Assembly (NCBI GenBank): GCA_023404345.1
Contig: JAEYCB010000034.1
Location: 1-32,785, forward strand
Origin: Bacillota bacterium
GTDB taxonomy: Bacteria > Bacillota > Clostridia > Christensenellales > Aristaeellaceae
Direction of reading: 5' to 3'
Length of the DNA: 32,785 bases
Below the pieces are notes generated by a model. It ran no database searches. It was not told the origin of the DNA and was given only the letters and a program-made list of their open reading frames with translations. Positions within the stretch are counted from its first letter, which is position 1. Each line of letters starts with the position of its first letter. Below are positions 21,691-30,396 of the stretch, one piece after another. The position numbers were made by a program, and so were the translations under genes.

Positions 21691-22122
21691 ATGATGCCGT
21701 TTGGGCTGAAGATTGCCATCATCAATCGGGCGTTTCGCAAAAAGCTTGATGAAAAGGCAGAAACGCTGGGGCTTACGTCCGTACAGCTGCGAGTGTTGGG
21801 GTCTATCAGCCGGCTGGAGGCTGCAGGTCAAACAGAGATTCATCAGAATGATCTGGAGCGGCTCGAGCATGTAACGCATCCAGCTATGACAAAGCTTTTG
21901 CAACGGCTTGAAGCCAAGGGCTTTGTTCAGTGTGTTCCCAGTGAAAAGGATCGCAGGTACAAAAAAATCTCCTGTACGGAGCAATCAACCGGTATTCATA
22001 ATATGATTTTGCAGCAGGATGAAGAGGTCTTTTCAGACCTGTGCCGCAACCTGACACAAGATCAGTGCCAGGAGCTGGAGCGCTTGGCAGATCTGATCCT
22101 AGGGAATATTGAATCTGAATAA
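21691..22122 (+). CDS. MarR-family transcriptional regulator
   Basis: 143 residues. The winged helix-turn-helix includes LTSVQLRVLGSISRL, the recognition helix region HVTHPAMTKLLQRLEAKGFV and the wing PSEKDRRYKKISCT, where DRR is the family's wing motif. Flanking helices form the dimer interface. The start ATG 21691 follows AGGGGAGGG (21676-21684); GTG 21661 would precede that site. Two matching palindromes, one in its own promoter and one before the exporter gene, indicate autoregulation and control of the MATE gene, with release by a toxic ligand as usual for MarR (inference). Confidence 0.92.
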   Translation: MMPFGLKIAIINRAFRKKLDEKAETLGLTSVQLRVLGSISRLEAAGQTEIHQNDLERLEHVTHPAMTKLLQRLEAKGFVQCVPSEKDRRYKKISCTEQSTGIHNMILQQDEEVFSDLCRNLTQDQCQELERLADLILGNIESE

Positions 22123-22136
22123 AGCCTGATTTTCAA

Positions 22137-22177
22137 GGCAGTGTGCCGGCAAATACGTTTGCACGCTGCCTGCTTTT
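22137..22177 (+). terminator. Terminator between the MarR and MATE genes
   Basis: GGCAGTGTGC (22137-22146) pairs with GCACGCTGCC (22161-22170) over ten positions with one G-U pair, then TGCTTTT. It suggests that the exporter is mainly driven from its own operator-controlled promoter. Confidence 0.65.
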
Positions 22178-22185
22178 CCACCCAA

Positions 22186-22205
22186 ATAAGTAACTGGTTA
22201 CTTAT
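22186..22205. promoter_or_regulatory. MarR-type operator copy 2, before the MATE gene
   Basis: ATAAGTAACTGGTTACTTAT is a 20-bp palindrome with only the central two bases asymmetric, 20 bp before the exporter start. A possible -35 box TTGCAC lies at 22159-22164. Confidence 0.75.
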
Positions 22206-22225
22206 AAAGAGGAGGGACCACTCAT

Positions 22226-23605
22226 ATGGAAAACACAATTTCCCCAAAACAAAGCTCCTTTGCGACAGAGCCTGTCGGCAAACTCATTGCAAGATTTGCT
22301 ATCCCCAGCGTAATCGCATTGCTTGTTAATTCCCTGTACAATATCGTGGATCAGATTTTCATTGGATGGGGCGTGGGTTATCTGGGCAATGGGGCGACCA
22401 ATATCGTCTTTCCCATTACGATTATTGCACTGGCACTGTCCATGATGATCGGCAATGGTGGCGCAGCATATTTGAGCCTGAAGCTGGGCGAGGGTGAATC
22501 CGGGGCGGCGCAGAAAGGGGTGGGCAATGCGGTTGCGCTTGCGGTTGTGGCAAGCATTGCGCTGGCTGCTTTATTCATCGCTTTTATCAATCCGATTCTG
22601 ACGTTGTTTGGCGCCACCGAAATTCTTCGCCCTTATGCGCTTGATTATGGCTACATTATCGGCGCTGGCCTGCCGTTCATGATGATTTCAGCCTCGATCA
22701 ATTCAATGATCCGGGCAGATGGAAGCCCCAAGTACGCCATGTTTTCTATGGTTATCGGCGCAGTCCTCAACGTTATTCTTGACCCCGTACTGATTTTTGT
22801 GTTCCACATGGGCATGCAGGGGGCAGCCATAGCAACCGTCATTGGCCAAGTGGCCTCCTTTGCGGTGTCAGTACTGTATTTGTCCCGGTTTAAGACCATA
22901 CGTCTCAGTGCGGCCGCCTTTCGCCTGCGCATGGCGACCTGCGCAAATATCGCAACCTTTGGTTTGAGCAGTTTTATCACGCAGTTTGCTATTACCATCG
23001 TTATGGCATTGACCAACAATCTGCTGGCTGCTTATGGCGCTGCATCTGTCTATGGGGCGGAAATTCCCTTGACGGCAACCGGTATTGTCATGAAGGTCAA
23101 TCAGATCATGATTGCAATTTTGCTGGGCATTGCCACCGGCGCACAACCTATCATTGGCTTTAATTATGGGGCAAAGAACTATCACCGCGTCAAACAGGCA
23201 CTCGAAATTTCCTTGATCGCATCAGAAACTGTATCGGTTCTTGCGTTTTTGATTTTTCAATTTGCACCGATGAGCGTTGTATCCCTCTTTGGGTCTGAAG
23301 AAGGGCTGTATAACGAATTTGCGGTGATGGCATTTCGTATTTTTCTGCTGTTGTGTCCGCTGACCGGTTTCCAGACTGTCGCGGCGGTATACTTGCAGGC
23401 AGTTGGAAAACCGGTGCAATCAGCCGTCCTTTCCCTGGCGCGCCAGATCGTTTTCTTTGTTCCTACGGCGCTGATACTGCCCACCTTTCTGGGCGTGGCG
23501 GGCGTTTTGTGGACAGGACCGGTGGCGGACGGGCTGGCGTTTGCACTCTCACTTGTGCTACTTGTACGTGAGCGGAACTGCCTCAAACAGGAACAGAGGA
23601 TATAA
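22226..23605 (+). CDS. MATE-family multidrug efflux transporter
   Basis: 459 residues with 12 membrane helices in two similar halves. The N-terminal motif GKLIARFAIPSVIALLVNSLYNIVDQIFIGWGVGYLG is the conserved MATE start, and the second half begins near FGLSSFITQFAITIVMALTNNLLAAYG. It expels cationic drugs or other toxic compounds using a sodium or proton gradient (family knowledge). The start follows AGAGGAGGG (22207-22215). It lies behind a MarR operator and 42 bp ahead of a kinase-like gene. Confidence 0.93.
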   Translation: MENTISPKQSSFATEPVGKLIARFAIPSVIALLVNSLYNIVDQIFIGWGVGYLGNGATNIVFPITIIALALSMMIGNGGAAYLSLKLGEGESGAAQKGVGNAVALAVVASIALAALFIAFINPILTLFGATEILRPYALDYGYIIGAGLPFMMISASINSMIRADGSPKYAMFSMVIGAVLNVILDPVLIFVFHMGMQGAAIATVIGQVASFAVSVLYLSRFKTIRLSAAAFRLRMATCANIATFGLSSFITQFAITIVMALTNNLLAAYGAASVYGAEIPLTATGIVMKVNQIMIAILLGIATGAQPIIGFNYGAKNYHRVKQALEISLIASETVSVLAFLIFQFAPMSVVSLFGSEEGLYNEFAVMAFRIFLLLCPLTGFQTVAAVYLQAVGKPVQSAVLSLARQIVFFVPTALILPTFLGVAGVLWTGPVADGLAFALSLVLLVRERNCLKQEQRI

Positions 23606-23647
23606 ACTGCGCTCATATAATCATCGAGAGAATGGAGGGCACTACAA

Positions 23648-24226
23648 ATGAAAAACAGAATCATTACCATCAGCCGCGAATTTGGCAGCGGAGGACGCAC
23701 AATCGGCAAGGCACTGGCGGAAAAGCTGAATATTCCCTGCTACGACAAGGAACTGCTGCAAAAAATCGCTTTGGAAAGTGGATTTGATGAAAGCTATATC
23801 AAAGAAGCCGGTGAATATGCGCCAGGCGGATTTCTGGTTTCTGCATTTTCCCATCATGCTTCAGGCCCCAACAATGCTGATTACCTTTGGGAAATTCAAT
23901 ACAGGATCAGTACTGATCTGGCTCAGAAGGGGCCATGTGTCATTGTGGGTAGGTGCGCAGATTATATCCTGCGTGACAAGGCGGAGCTGCTGCGTGTTTT
24001 TATTCATGCAGACATTGAGTTCCGTGCACAGCGCATTGTGAAGGAATATGGCGAACGCGCTCAAACACCCCAGCAGCGTCTGCGCGACAAAGACAAGCGC
24101 CGCGCAGCCTATCACCGGTTTTATACCGATATGAAATGGGGACGGGCCCAAAATTACGATCTCACGCTCAACAGCGGCACGCTTGGAATCGACAGGTGCC
24201 TGGAGATCATCAGGGAACTTTATTGA
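23648..24226 (+). CDS. Cytidylate kinase-like family protein
   Basis: 192 residues. A P-loop of the form REFGSGGRTIGKALAEKL (10-27) opens a P-loop NTPase of the cytidylate-kinase-like (AAA/Cytidylate_kin2) group. A later VIVGRCADYIL segment and an Arg-rich lid (AQRIVKEYGER, DKDKRRAAYHRFY) are typical. The group is common in Clostridia and its substrate is not firmly known; it lacks the full length of housekeeping Cmk (~220). The start follows GGAGGG (23634-23639). It probably forms a unit with the MATE gene. Confidence 0.85.
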   Translation: MKNRIITISREFGSGGRTIGKALAEKLNIPCYDKELLQKIALESGFDESYIKEAGEYAPGGFLVSAFSHHASGPNNADYLWEIQYRISTDLAQKGPCVIVGRCADYILRDKAELLRVFIHADIEFRAQRIVKEYGERAQTPQQRLRDKDKRRAAYHRFYTDMKWGRAQNYDLTLNSGTLGIDRCLEIIRELY

Positions 24227-24242
24227 GGAGCTGCTGGGCTAC

Positions 24243-24262
24243 GCCGGAAAACGTCCGGCTTT
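24243..24262 (+). terminator. Weak terminator after the kinase-like gene
   Basis: GCCGGA (24243-24248), loop AAACG, TCCGGC (24254-24259), then TTT. Confidence 0.45.
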
Positions 24263-24358
24263 GGGCAGGAACGGCGCTGGCATCGATGAGGGAAAGAGGG
24301 AGCCATTCCCGCTTTTGAAACAGCTGAATCCTTAGACGTGCACAAAAAGTCTATACAG

Positions 24359-24399
24359 AGGCGTATGACATCAGGCGAAAGCGGCTGTACGCCTTTTTT
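24359..24399 (+). terminator. Terminator before the two-component locus
   Basis: AGGCGTA (24359-24365) pairs with TACGCCT (24388-24394), with an inner GC-rich loop, then a T-run. It insulates the kinase gene. The rest of 24227-24589 holds only the promoter below and a short direct repeat of ATTCTGCT. Confidence 0.7.
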
Positions 24400-24507
24400 A
24401 TCTTTTTTTGAGACATGGGGGTACGGCGAACGCTTTGCCAGTTTTGAAAAAAAGCGGAATTCTGCTACAAAAAAACTGGATTCTGCTCATGACCCCTATG
24501 GAGAATC

Positions 24508-24516
24508 TGTTATAAT
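24508..24516 (+). promoter_or_regulatory. Extended -10 promoter of the histidine kinase gene
   Basis: TGTTATAAT (TGn followed by consensus TATAAT at 24511-24516); no good -35 box is visible at 16-18 bp, as is usual for extended -10 promoters. Confidence 0.6.
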
Positions 24517-24589
24517 CCATATAGAATTCGCCGCTTTTTGGCGCCATGAGCTTTGAAGCAACGCATCCACGTGCCGGGGAGGCCTGCCG

Positions 24590-26404
24590 ATGATCAAGCC
24601 GCTGCAAACCATAGCCGTAAGAACATTTCTCATAATCGCGCTGTGCATGGTGATTCCCTTTTTTCTGACCTTTGCTGCTGTGCGTCATCAGTATGAAAAC
24701 TATATTCAGCAGCAACTCAGCTCGCAGATTATCAGCAGCATCTCCAAATCGGAGGAGGCCGTCTACCAGAGCTTTCGCAACATGGCCGGCTTTTCCAGCG
24801 CAGTGGTCACGCGGGTTGAGCTTTTAGAGGCGCTGGAAGACGATACCCGAACCTACTATGAAATCAATGCCGCATTTGACAAATGCGTTAGCTATGCGCA
24901 GATCAATAACCTGTTCATGACTGAGCAGCTCTTCGTTACCATGTTCGACGCGCGGGGACGGTGCTATTCCAACTGGAACCGCAACTTTCAAAGCTATGAT
25001 CATGTGCTTGAAATGCCTTGGGTACAGGCGGCACGGGAACAGCAGGGCCACCTGGTATGGGATCTGTTTTCGCCCTCTTTCATTTTGGAAAGGCAGGGGC
25101 AGAAGATGATCTCGCTGGCACGCAGCATCACCAATCCCATGGGGGAAAAGGATTTGGGGGTGCTCATCATCAGCATGCCTCAGGAACGTCTCAGCCAGGT
25201 GCTGGCGGGCTATTGCTTTGACAGCGGGGACAGCGTATTTCTTCTGGGGGATGGCGGCGTGGTGCTGCTGGCCTATTCCATGGATGGAAACAGCGGGCGG
25301 ATCAATGTTCAGGAGGCTTTTGAGCAGAGCGCCGCAAATCACAGCGGCAGCATGCACTGCATGCTGGATGGCGTTGATTACCTGACTAGCTACTATACGC
25401 TGGACGCGCCCTGGAAAATGGGCGAACAGGAGTTGCGCATCTACCACTTCACCGAATATCAGTCTGTCATCAGCAGCATGAGCGCCCTTTCTATGCAAAT
25501 GAATGCCGTGATGATCGTTGTGCTTTTGGCGGCGCTTGGCATTGCGGTGATGATTGCGCGTTCACTGGTCGCGCCCATCCGGCGGCTGTCGCGCGTCATG
25601 AGCCGTTACCACCTGGGAGATTCACTGGAGGGGCTCGCTCTGGCACGGCGGGATGAAATCGGCGTGCTCAACCGCTCCTTCCGCTCACTTACTTTGCATG
25701 TGCAGTCGCTGTTTTCAGAGGCGGAACGCGAATACCGCGCCCGGGAGAAGTACCGTTTTGAGGCGCTCAAGGCCCAGCTTAATCCCCACTTTCTTTTCAA
25801 CGCGCTCAACGTGCTGCGCTATATGGCCATGCTTACCGAGTCTGGCGCCGTTTCGGAGGGAATTGATGCGCTGGCTTCCGTGCTCAAATACAGCATGAGC
25901 CGCGATGGCGACTGGGTGCGCGTGGCTGACGAACTGGAACACGTCAAAAGTTATGTGGCCATCCAGAACATGCGCTTTGGCAGCTGCATCAGCGTGGAAA
26001 CGGATTTCGACGCGCGGGAGCTAGCGCTTTACACCCTGCGCTTCACCTTGCAGCCAATCGTGGAAAATGCCATTATCCACGGCTTTAAAAACCGCACAGG
26101 CCAGTGTCTTATCCGCATCTATGGCTTTATTGAGGAGGAAACCTTTCACTTATATGTGGAGGACAACGGTGTGGGTGTAGCTGCGGAAACCGTGCAGCGC
26201 ATGAATGGCGACGGGCGTCCGCGTCAGAAGATGACCGGCATCGGCTTTTCCAATGTAAAGGATATGATTGAAATGACCTTCGGTCAACCTTACACCCTGC
26301 GAATTGAATCTTCGCCTGAAGTGGGCACTATTGTGCACTATTTGCTCCCCGTTCTGACCCATCCCAAGGGAGGCGCGCCTGATGAAGAAAATCCTGATCG
26401 TTGA
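24590..26404 (+). CDS. YesM-type sensor histidine kinase
   Basis: 604 residues. Membrane helix 1 (11-30), an extracellular sensor of about 270 residues, helix 2 (about 304-323), HAMP (324-375), then a His-kinase domain of the LytS/YesM group with phosphoacceptor His400 in QLNPHFLFNALN. The ATPase domain has N-box PIVENAIIHGF (489-499) and DNGVG (525-529). It should sense an extracellular sugar or binding protein and phosphorylate the response regulator encoded next. The start follows GGGGAGG (24576-24582). The gene overlaps the regulator gene by 23 bases, indicating coupling. Confidence 0.94.
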   Translation: MIKPLQTIAVRTFLIIALCMVIPFFLTFAAVRHQYENYIQQQLSSQIISSISKSEEAVYQSFRNMAGFSSAVVTRVELLEALEDDTRTYYEINAAFDKCVSYAQINNLFMTEQLFVTMFDARGRCYSNWNRNFQSYDHVLEMPWVQAAREQQGHLVWDLFSPSFILERQGQKMISLARSITNPMGEKDLGVLIISMPQERLSQVLAGYCFDSGDSVFLLGDGGVVLLAYSMDGNSGRINVQEAFEQSAANHSGSMHCMLDGVDYLTSYYTLDAPWKMGEQELRIYHFTEYQSVISSMSALSMQMNAVMIVVLLAALGIAVMIARSLVAPIRRLSRVMSRYHLGDSLEGLALARRDEIGVLNRSFRSLTLHVQSLFSEAEREYRAREKYRFEALKAQLNPHFLFNALNVLRYMAMLTESGAVSEGIDALASVLKYSMSRDGDWVRVADELEHVKSYVAIQNMRFGSCISVETDFDARELALYTLRFTLQPIVENAIIHGFKNRTGQCLIRIYGFIEEETFHLYVEDNGVGVAAETVQRMNGDGRPRQKMTGIGFSNVKDMIEMTFGQPYTLRIESSPEVGTIVHYLLPVLTHPKGGAPDEENPDR

Positions 26405-27950
26405 TGACGAGGTGCTGGTGCGTATGGGATTGCGCGCCTTGCTCAAATGGGAGCGTTATGGCTATGAGGTGGTGGGCGATGCATCGGACGGGGCCGAGGC
26501 GCTGGCCAAGATTCCCATTCTTAAACCGGATCTTATCTTTGCGGATCTCAATATGTCACCCATGGGCGGACAGGAACTGATACGGCGTTGCCGCGAGGAA
26601 TACCCGGATATCAAGATTATCGTACTGAGCAGCTACAACGACTTTGAAAATGTGCGTACCGCCATGCGCAATGGCGCATGCGACTATGTGTTCAAACTGG
26701 ATGTTAAACCCGAGCAGATGCAGCGCCTCCTGGGTGAGCTTACCTGGGATACGCCCGTACATGAAACCTTTGATCCTGAGGACCTGCGAGGAGTCAGGCG
26801 CAATCTGATTTCTCAGGCCGTTTCAGGCGGGGGAGATGTGCGTGTCAGATTTGAAAAGGCATTTCCTGCCCTCAAATGGGACCGGCCGTTCCGCATGGTT
26901 TCGGTTTGCTTGGACAATTTTGCACTGAACGAGCAGCGCATGCAGCTTTCCGAAACGCTCATCCGCTCCGTGGAAAGCGCCCTGAGCGAATTTTTGCAGG
27001 AACGGGCGGTACTGTGCCCTTTTCGTCCCAGCCGCACGCTGCTTCTGTGCCAGAAATGCGGCGACGGCGATCTGGCCCAGTTGCAGCAGGCCTATGCTCA
27101 GGCTGATGAGTTTATCGAAAAATACTTGAGCGCTTCCGTGACCGCCATTATTAGCAACGAGCATCCTTCTCTGGCCAATCTGAGCGAAGCTTTTGAAGAG
27201 AACGAGGAGGTGCTGGCCTATCGCTACCTGCTGGAAGGCGGAAGAATTCACGGATACCGCGCCTGTCAAACGACAGATGCCCTGCCTGACGAACTGAGCC
27301 TGAAACGCCTGGAGGCGCTTTTGCAGGCCGGCGATGTGGAAAATGCCCAGGCTCTGTGTGAAAATATGTTTTTATGGATCGAAACCAAGCGATGCTATCC
27401 GCTGGATAAGCTGCGTACCCACTTGCTCAACGTGCTTTTTACCATTGGCCGTCACCTGCCCAAGATGCTCGTCTGGAATAACGATCAGGGACTGACCCTG
27501 GAGAAAATCATCCAATGCGCCGACAAGCTATCCTACGTGCGCAAGGCCATGGGAGACGCGTTTGCCGCCGTTTGTGCCCAGCCGCAGGAACGAGCGGTGC
27601 GCCGGGAGGTGCGCACTGTGGTTTCTTATATGCGCGGGCACCTGAGCGAAAATGTCGGCGTGGCGCAGGCGGCCAGGATGGTCAATTTCAGCGAAAGCTA
27701 TTTTTCCCATGTGTTCAAGCGTGATATGGGGCTGAGTTTTATCGACTGGCTCAATCGTGAGCGCGTGGCACGGGCTTCCCGCCTTCTGCATGAAACCGAC
27801 CTGCGTGTAAATGAAATTGCTCAGCAGGTGGGCATTGACAACCCCAACTACTTCAGCGCTCTGTTCAAGAAGCTGACGGGACGATCACCGCTTGAGGAAC
27901 GCGCACGCGGGGAAGCAGAATCGTGCTGCTCCCAGCGCATGATCGAGTAA
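26382..27950 (+). CDS. AraC-type response regulator (YesN-like)
   Basis: 522 residues. The receiver domain starts KKILIVDDEVLVRMGLR, with phospho-acceptor Asp55 in LIFADLNMSPMGG and the conserved Lys near 105-110 (YVFKLD). A ~270-residue middle region of no clear family follows, then a C-terminal AraC helix-turn-helix pair (about 409-512) with NVGVAQAARMVNFSESYFSHVFKR and LRVNEIAQQVGIDNPNYFSALFKK. It likely activates the adjacent importer genes. Start ATG follows AAGGGAGG within the kinase gene. Confidence 0.94.
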   Translation: MKKILIVDDEVLVRMGLRALLKWERYGYEVVGDASDGAEALAKIPILKPDLIFADLNMSPMGGQELIRRCREEYPDIKIIVLSSYNDFENVRTAMRNGACDYVFKLDVKPEQMQRLLGELTWDTPVHETFDPEDLRGVRRNLISQAVSGGGDVRVRFEKAFPALKWDRPFRMVSVCLDNFALNEQRMQLSETLIRSVESALSEFLQERAVLCPFRPSRTLLLCQKCGDGDLAQLQQAYAQADEFIEKYLSASVTAIISNEHPSLANLSEAFEENEEVLAYRYLLEGGRIHGYRACQTTDALPDELSLKRLEALLQAGDVENAQALCENMFLWIETKRCYPLDKLRTHLLNVLFTIGRHLPKMLVWNNDQGLTLEKIIQCADKLSYVRKAMGDAFAAVCAQPQERAVRREVRTVVSYMRGHLSENVGVAQAARMVNFSESYFSHVFKRDMGLSFIDWLNRERVARASRLLHETDLRVNEIAQQVGIDNPNYFSALFKKLTGRSPLEERARGEAESCCSQRMIE

Positions 27951-28000
27951 TCCTTTTCCGGACAAAGCGGTATTGCGATAGAAAGGGACAGGATTGACGA

Positions 28001-28030
28001 TTGTTAGCGCCAGTACACCGGGCCTATAAT
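28001..28030 (+). promoter_or_regulatory. Promoter of the second sugar-importer operon
   Basis: TTGTTA (28001-28006), an 18-bp spacer and TATAAT (28025-28030). It sits 50 bp after the response-regulator stop and is the likely activation target. Confidence 0.6.
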
Positions 28031-28087
28031 ACAGCCAGCAGCGGCGGGAACGTCCCGCCCATCAAAAGTGACGGGAGGATAACAACC

Positions 28088-29401
28088 ATGATGAAGCGGT
28101 TCCTTAGCGTACTTGTTACGGCGGCGCTACTGATTTCCATGATGGCGCTGGGCACAACGGCCATGGCGGACGATGTCATCACCCTCAGGCTGTGGGGCGG
28201 CGTTCCGGCGGAGGCTGGTCCGCAGGCTTGCGTGGAGGCTTTCAACGAGGCTTTCAAGGACCAGGGCATTCAGGTGGAATACGAGCGCTTTGTGAATGAC
28301 GAAACCGGCAACATGAAGCTGGAAACCAACCTGCTGGGCGGCGATGATGTGGACCTGTACATGACCTACACCACCACCTACCTGCAAAAACGTGCTACCA
28401 GCAATATGGCACTGGATCTGACTGAGCTGATCGAGCGCGATGGCTTTGACCTTGTGGAGAACTTCGGCGAGATGGCCAAGTCCTTCTATGTCGATGGCAA
28501 GCCCTACTCCATTCCCACCAAACTGGATCAGTACGGTATGGTGCTTAACAAGGACCTCTTTGACGAGGCTGGCATCGAGATTCCCACCGAATGGTCCTTT
28601 GAAGAGTTCCGCGAGATTTGCAAGAAGCTCACCCATGGCGAGGGCGCGGACAAGGTGTACGGTGTATTCTGGAATACTCAGCAGGACGTGTACCAGATTC
28701 TCAACTGGCTCACCTGCCAGACCTTGGGCGGAGATCCCTACTATACCGCCGACGGTACCGCCACCAACTTTACCGATCCCGTATTTGAAGCGGCTGTCAG
28801 CCTGATCAACGATACCATGAATGTGGACGGCACCGCCGTTACCCACGTGGACAGCATCACCCAGAAGCTGTCTCAGGAGAGCGTGTTCCTCACCGGCAAG
28901 GTGGCCATGACCATCGGCCCGTGGATGGTGCGTTCCATTAAGGATACCGACAAGTACCCGCACGACTTTACCACCGCTTTTGCTCCCTATCCCAGCTATG
29001 ACGGAAAAGCCCTCTATTCTCAGGGCGGCTTTGGCGATCACCTGTGCATCAACCCCAATTCCAAGAATATCGAGGCTGCCTGGACCTTTGCCAAGTGGTA
29101 TGCCACCGAGGGCATGCTGCCCCTGGTATCCGGCGGACGCGTTCCGGCCTACAAGGGATTCAGCCCCGAAACTGTGACCCAGGCGTTCCTGGAGGGCGCG
29201 GAGGACCATATCGATAACGCCACGGCCTCCAGCGTGCTGATCGTGCCCAAGCCCAACCACGCCGTGCCCAGCATTACCACGCATCTGCCTGAAATCAACA
29301 AGGTGCTTACCGAGGAGATTGAGGCTATCTACACCGGCCGCAAAACCGTGGAACAGGGCCTTGCTGATGCGAAGACCCGTGCAGACGAACTGTTGAAATA
29401 A
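28088..29401 (+). CDS. Extracellular sugar-binding protein (importer 2)
   Basis: 437 residues. Signal peptide MKRFLSVLVTAALLISMMAL with cleavage after TAMA; no lipobox. The mature protein is family 1: ITLRLWGGVPAEAGPQACVEAFN at its start, YSIPTKLDQYGMVLNKDLFDEAGI and KVAMTIGPWMVRS. The start ATG 28088 lies behind GGGAGGA; the upstream in-frame start overlaps the promoter. A hairpin follows before the permease genes. Ligand unknown. Confidence 0.93.
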   Translation: MMKRFLSVLVTAALLISMMALGTTAMADDVITLRLWGGVPAEAGPQACVEAFNEAFKDQGIQVEYERFVNDETGNMKLETNLLGGDDVDLYMTYTTTYLQKRATSNMALDLTELIERDGFDLVENFGEMAKSFYVDGKPYSIPTKLDQYGMVLNKDLFDEAGIEIPTEWSFEEFREICKKLTHGEGADKVYGVFWNTQQDVYQILNWLTCQTLGGDPYYTADGTATNFTDPVFEAAVSLINDTMNVDGTAVTHVDSITQKLSQESVFLTGKVAMTIGPWMVRSIKDTDKYPHDFTTAFAPYPSYDGKALYSQGGFGDHLCINPNSKNIEAAWTFAKWYATEGMLPLVSGGRVPAYKGFSPETVTQAFLEGAEDHIDNATASSVLIVPKPNHAVPSITTHLPEINKVLTEEIEAIYTGRKTVEQGLADAKTRADELLK

Positions 29402-29418
29402 CCGTGCATCCCGGATGG

Positions 29419-29449
29419 GGGAGGGGCATCCCCTCCCTCGTCCTTTTTT
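29419..29449 (+). terminator. Partial terminator between binding-protein and permease genes
   Basis: GGGAGGGG (29419-29426), loop CAT, CCCCTCCC (29430-29437). The T-run (29444-29449) starts six bases after the stem, so it may attenuate rather than stop transcription and may protect the upstream message. Confidence 0.55.
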
Positions 29450-29467
29450 CTGGAGGGAATGAGGTAG

Positions 29468-30373
29468 ATGGAGCGCAAACACAGATTTACCATGAGCCGG
29501 CAGCTCAAGACGGATTTGACCGGATACGCCTTTCTGCTGCCTAACATCACGGGCTTTCTGCTCTTTACGCTGATTCCCGTGCTGTTTTCTTTGTTCATCA
29601 GCTTTACCGACTGGGATTTTGCCTCCGGCTTTGGTAACTGGACCTTCAACTGGGGGCGCAATTATGTTGAAATGTGGAGCGATACCTGGTTTACCGATTC
29701 GCTTCGCAATACGCTGGTCTTTACCTTTACAGTAGTGCCCGTAACGATTTTCATTGCACTGGTATGCGCGGTGATCATCGACCGGTTCTGCTTTGCTAAA
29801 ACCCCGATCCGCCTGGCGTTGCTCATGCCCTACATTTCCAACGTGGTGGCCGTGGCTATCGTTTGGGTGATGATGTACTCGCCCTGGGGTCCGGTTACGC
29901 AGGCGGTTAAATTCTTTGGTGTGGAAAATCCGCCCGCATGGTTGGGCGATTACGACTGGGCCATGCCCGCCGTTATCCTGATGACGGTATGGTCCGGTAT
30001 CGGATATGCGTGCCTGATTTATACTTCTGCCATCCAGGGACTGCCCCGTGATGTGTATGAGGCCGCGGATGTAGATGGTGCCAACGAGATAACCAAGTTT
30101 TTCCGCATCACCGTTCCCGCACTTTCTCCAACGACGTTCTTTCTGGTCATTACCACGTTTATCAATTCATTTCAGGTGTTCGCCCCTATCCAGATCATGA
30201 CGCGCGGCGGCCCTGGCACGGCTACCAACGTGCTGGTGTACTACATTTACACTTCTGCCTTTACATTCTACCGTATGGGATATGCGGCCTCCATGTCCTG
30301 GATTCTGTTTATCATCCTTTTCATTGTCACCATGGTGCAGTGGCAGGGGCAAAAACGATGGGTCAGCTACTGA
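29468..30373 (+). CDS. Sugar ABC transporter permease (MalF/UgpA type, importer 2)
   Basis: 301 residues, six membrane helices. The EAA loop is VYEAADVDGANEITKFFRITVP and the NGGP-like segment is FQVFAPIQIMTRGGPGTATNVLVYYIY. The first loop carries SFTDWDF. The start follows GGAGGGAATGAGG. It pairs with the 30397 product; no ATPase is encoded nearby. Confidence 0.93.
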   Translation: MERKHRFTMSRQLKTDLTGYAFLLPNITGFLLFTLIPVLFSLFISFTDWDFASGFGNWTFNWGRNYVEMWSDTWFTDSLRNTLVFTFTVVPVTIFIALVCAVIIDRFCFAKTPIRLALLMPYISNVVAVAIVWVMMYSPWGPVTQAVKFFGVENPPAWLGDYDWAMPAVILMTVWSGIGYACLIYTSAIQGLPRDVYEAADVDGANEITKFFRITVPALSPTTFFLVITTFINSFQVFAPIQIMTRGGPGTATNVLVYYIYTSAFTFYRMGYAASMSWILFIILFIVTMVQWQGQKRWVSY

Positions 30374-30396
30374 CTCACGAAAAGGAGTGAGATTGC

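Noticed and set aside
28127..29482. 451-codon minus-strand frame opposite the second binding-protein gene
   Set aside because: Antisense shadow of a conserved gene with no promoter or ribosome binding site.
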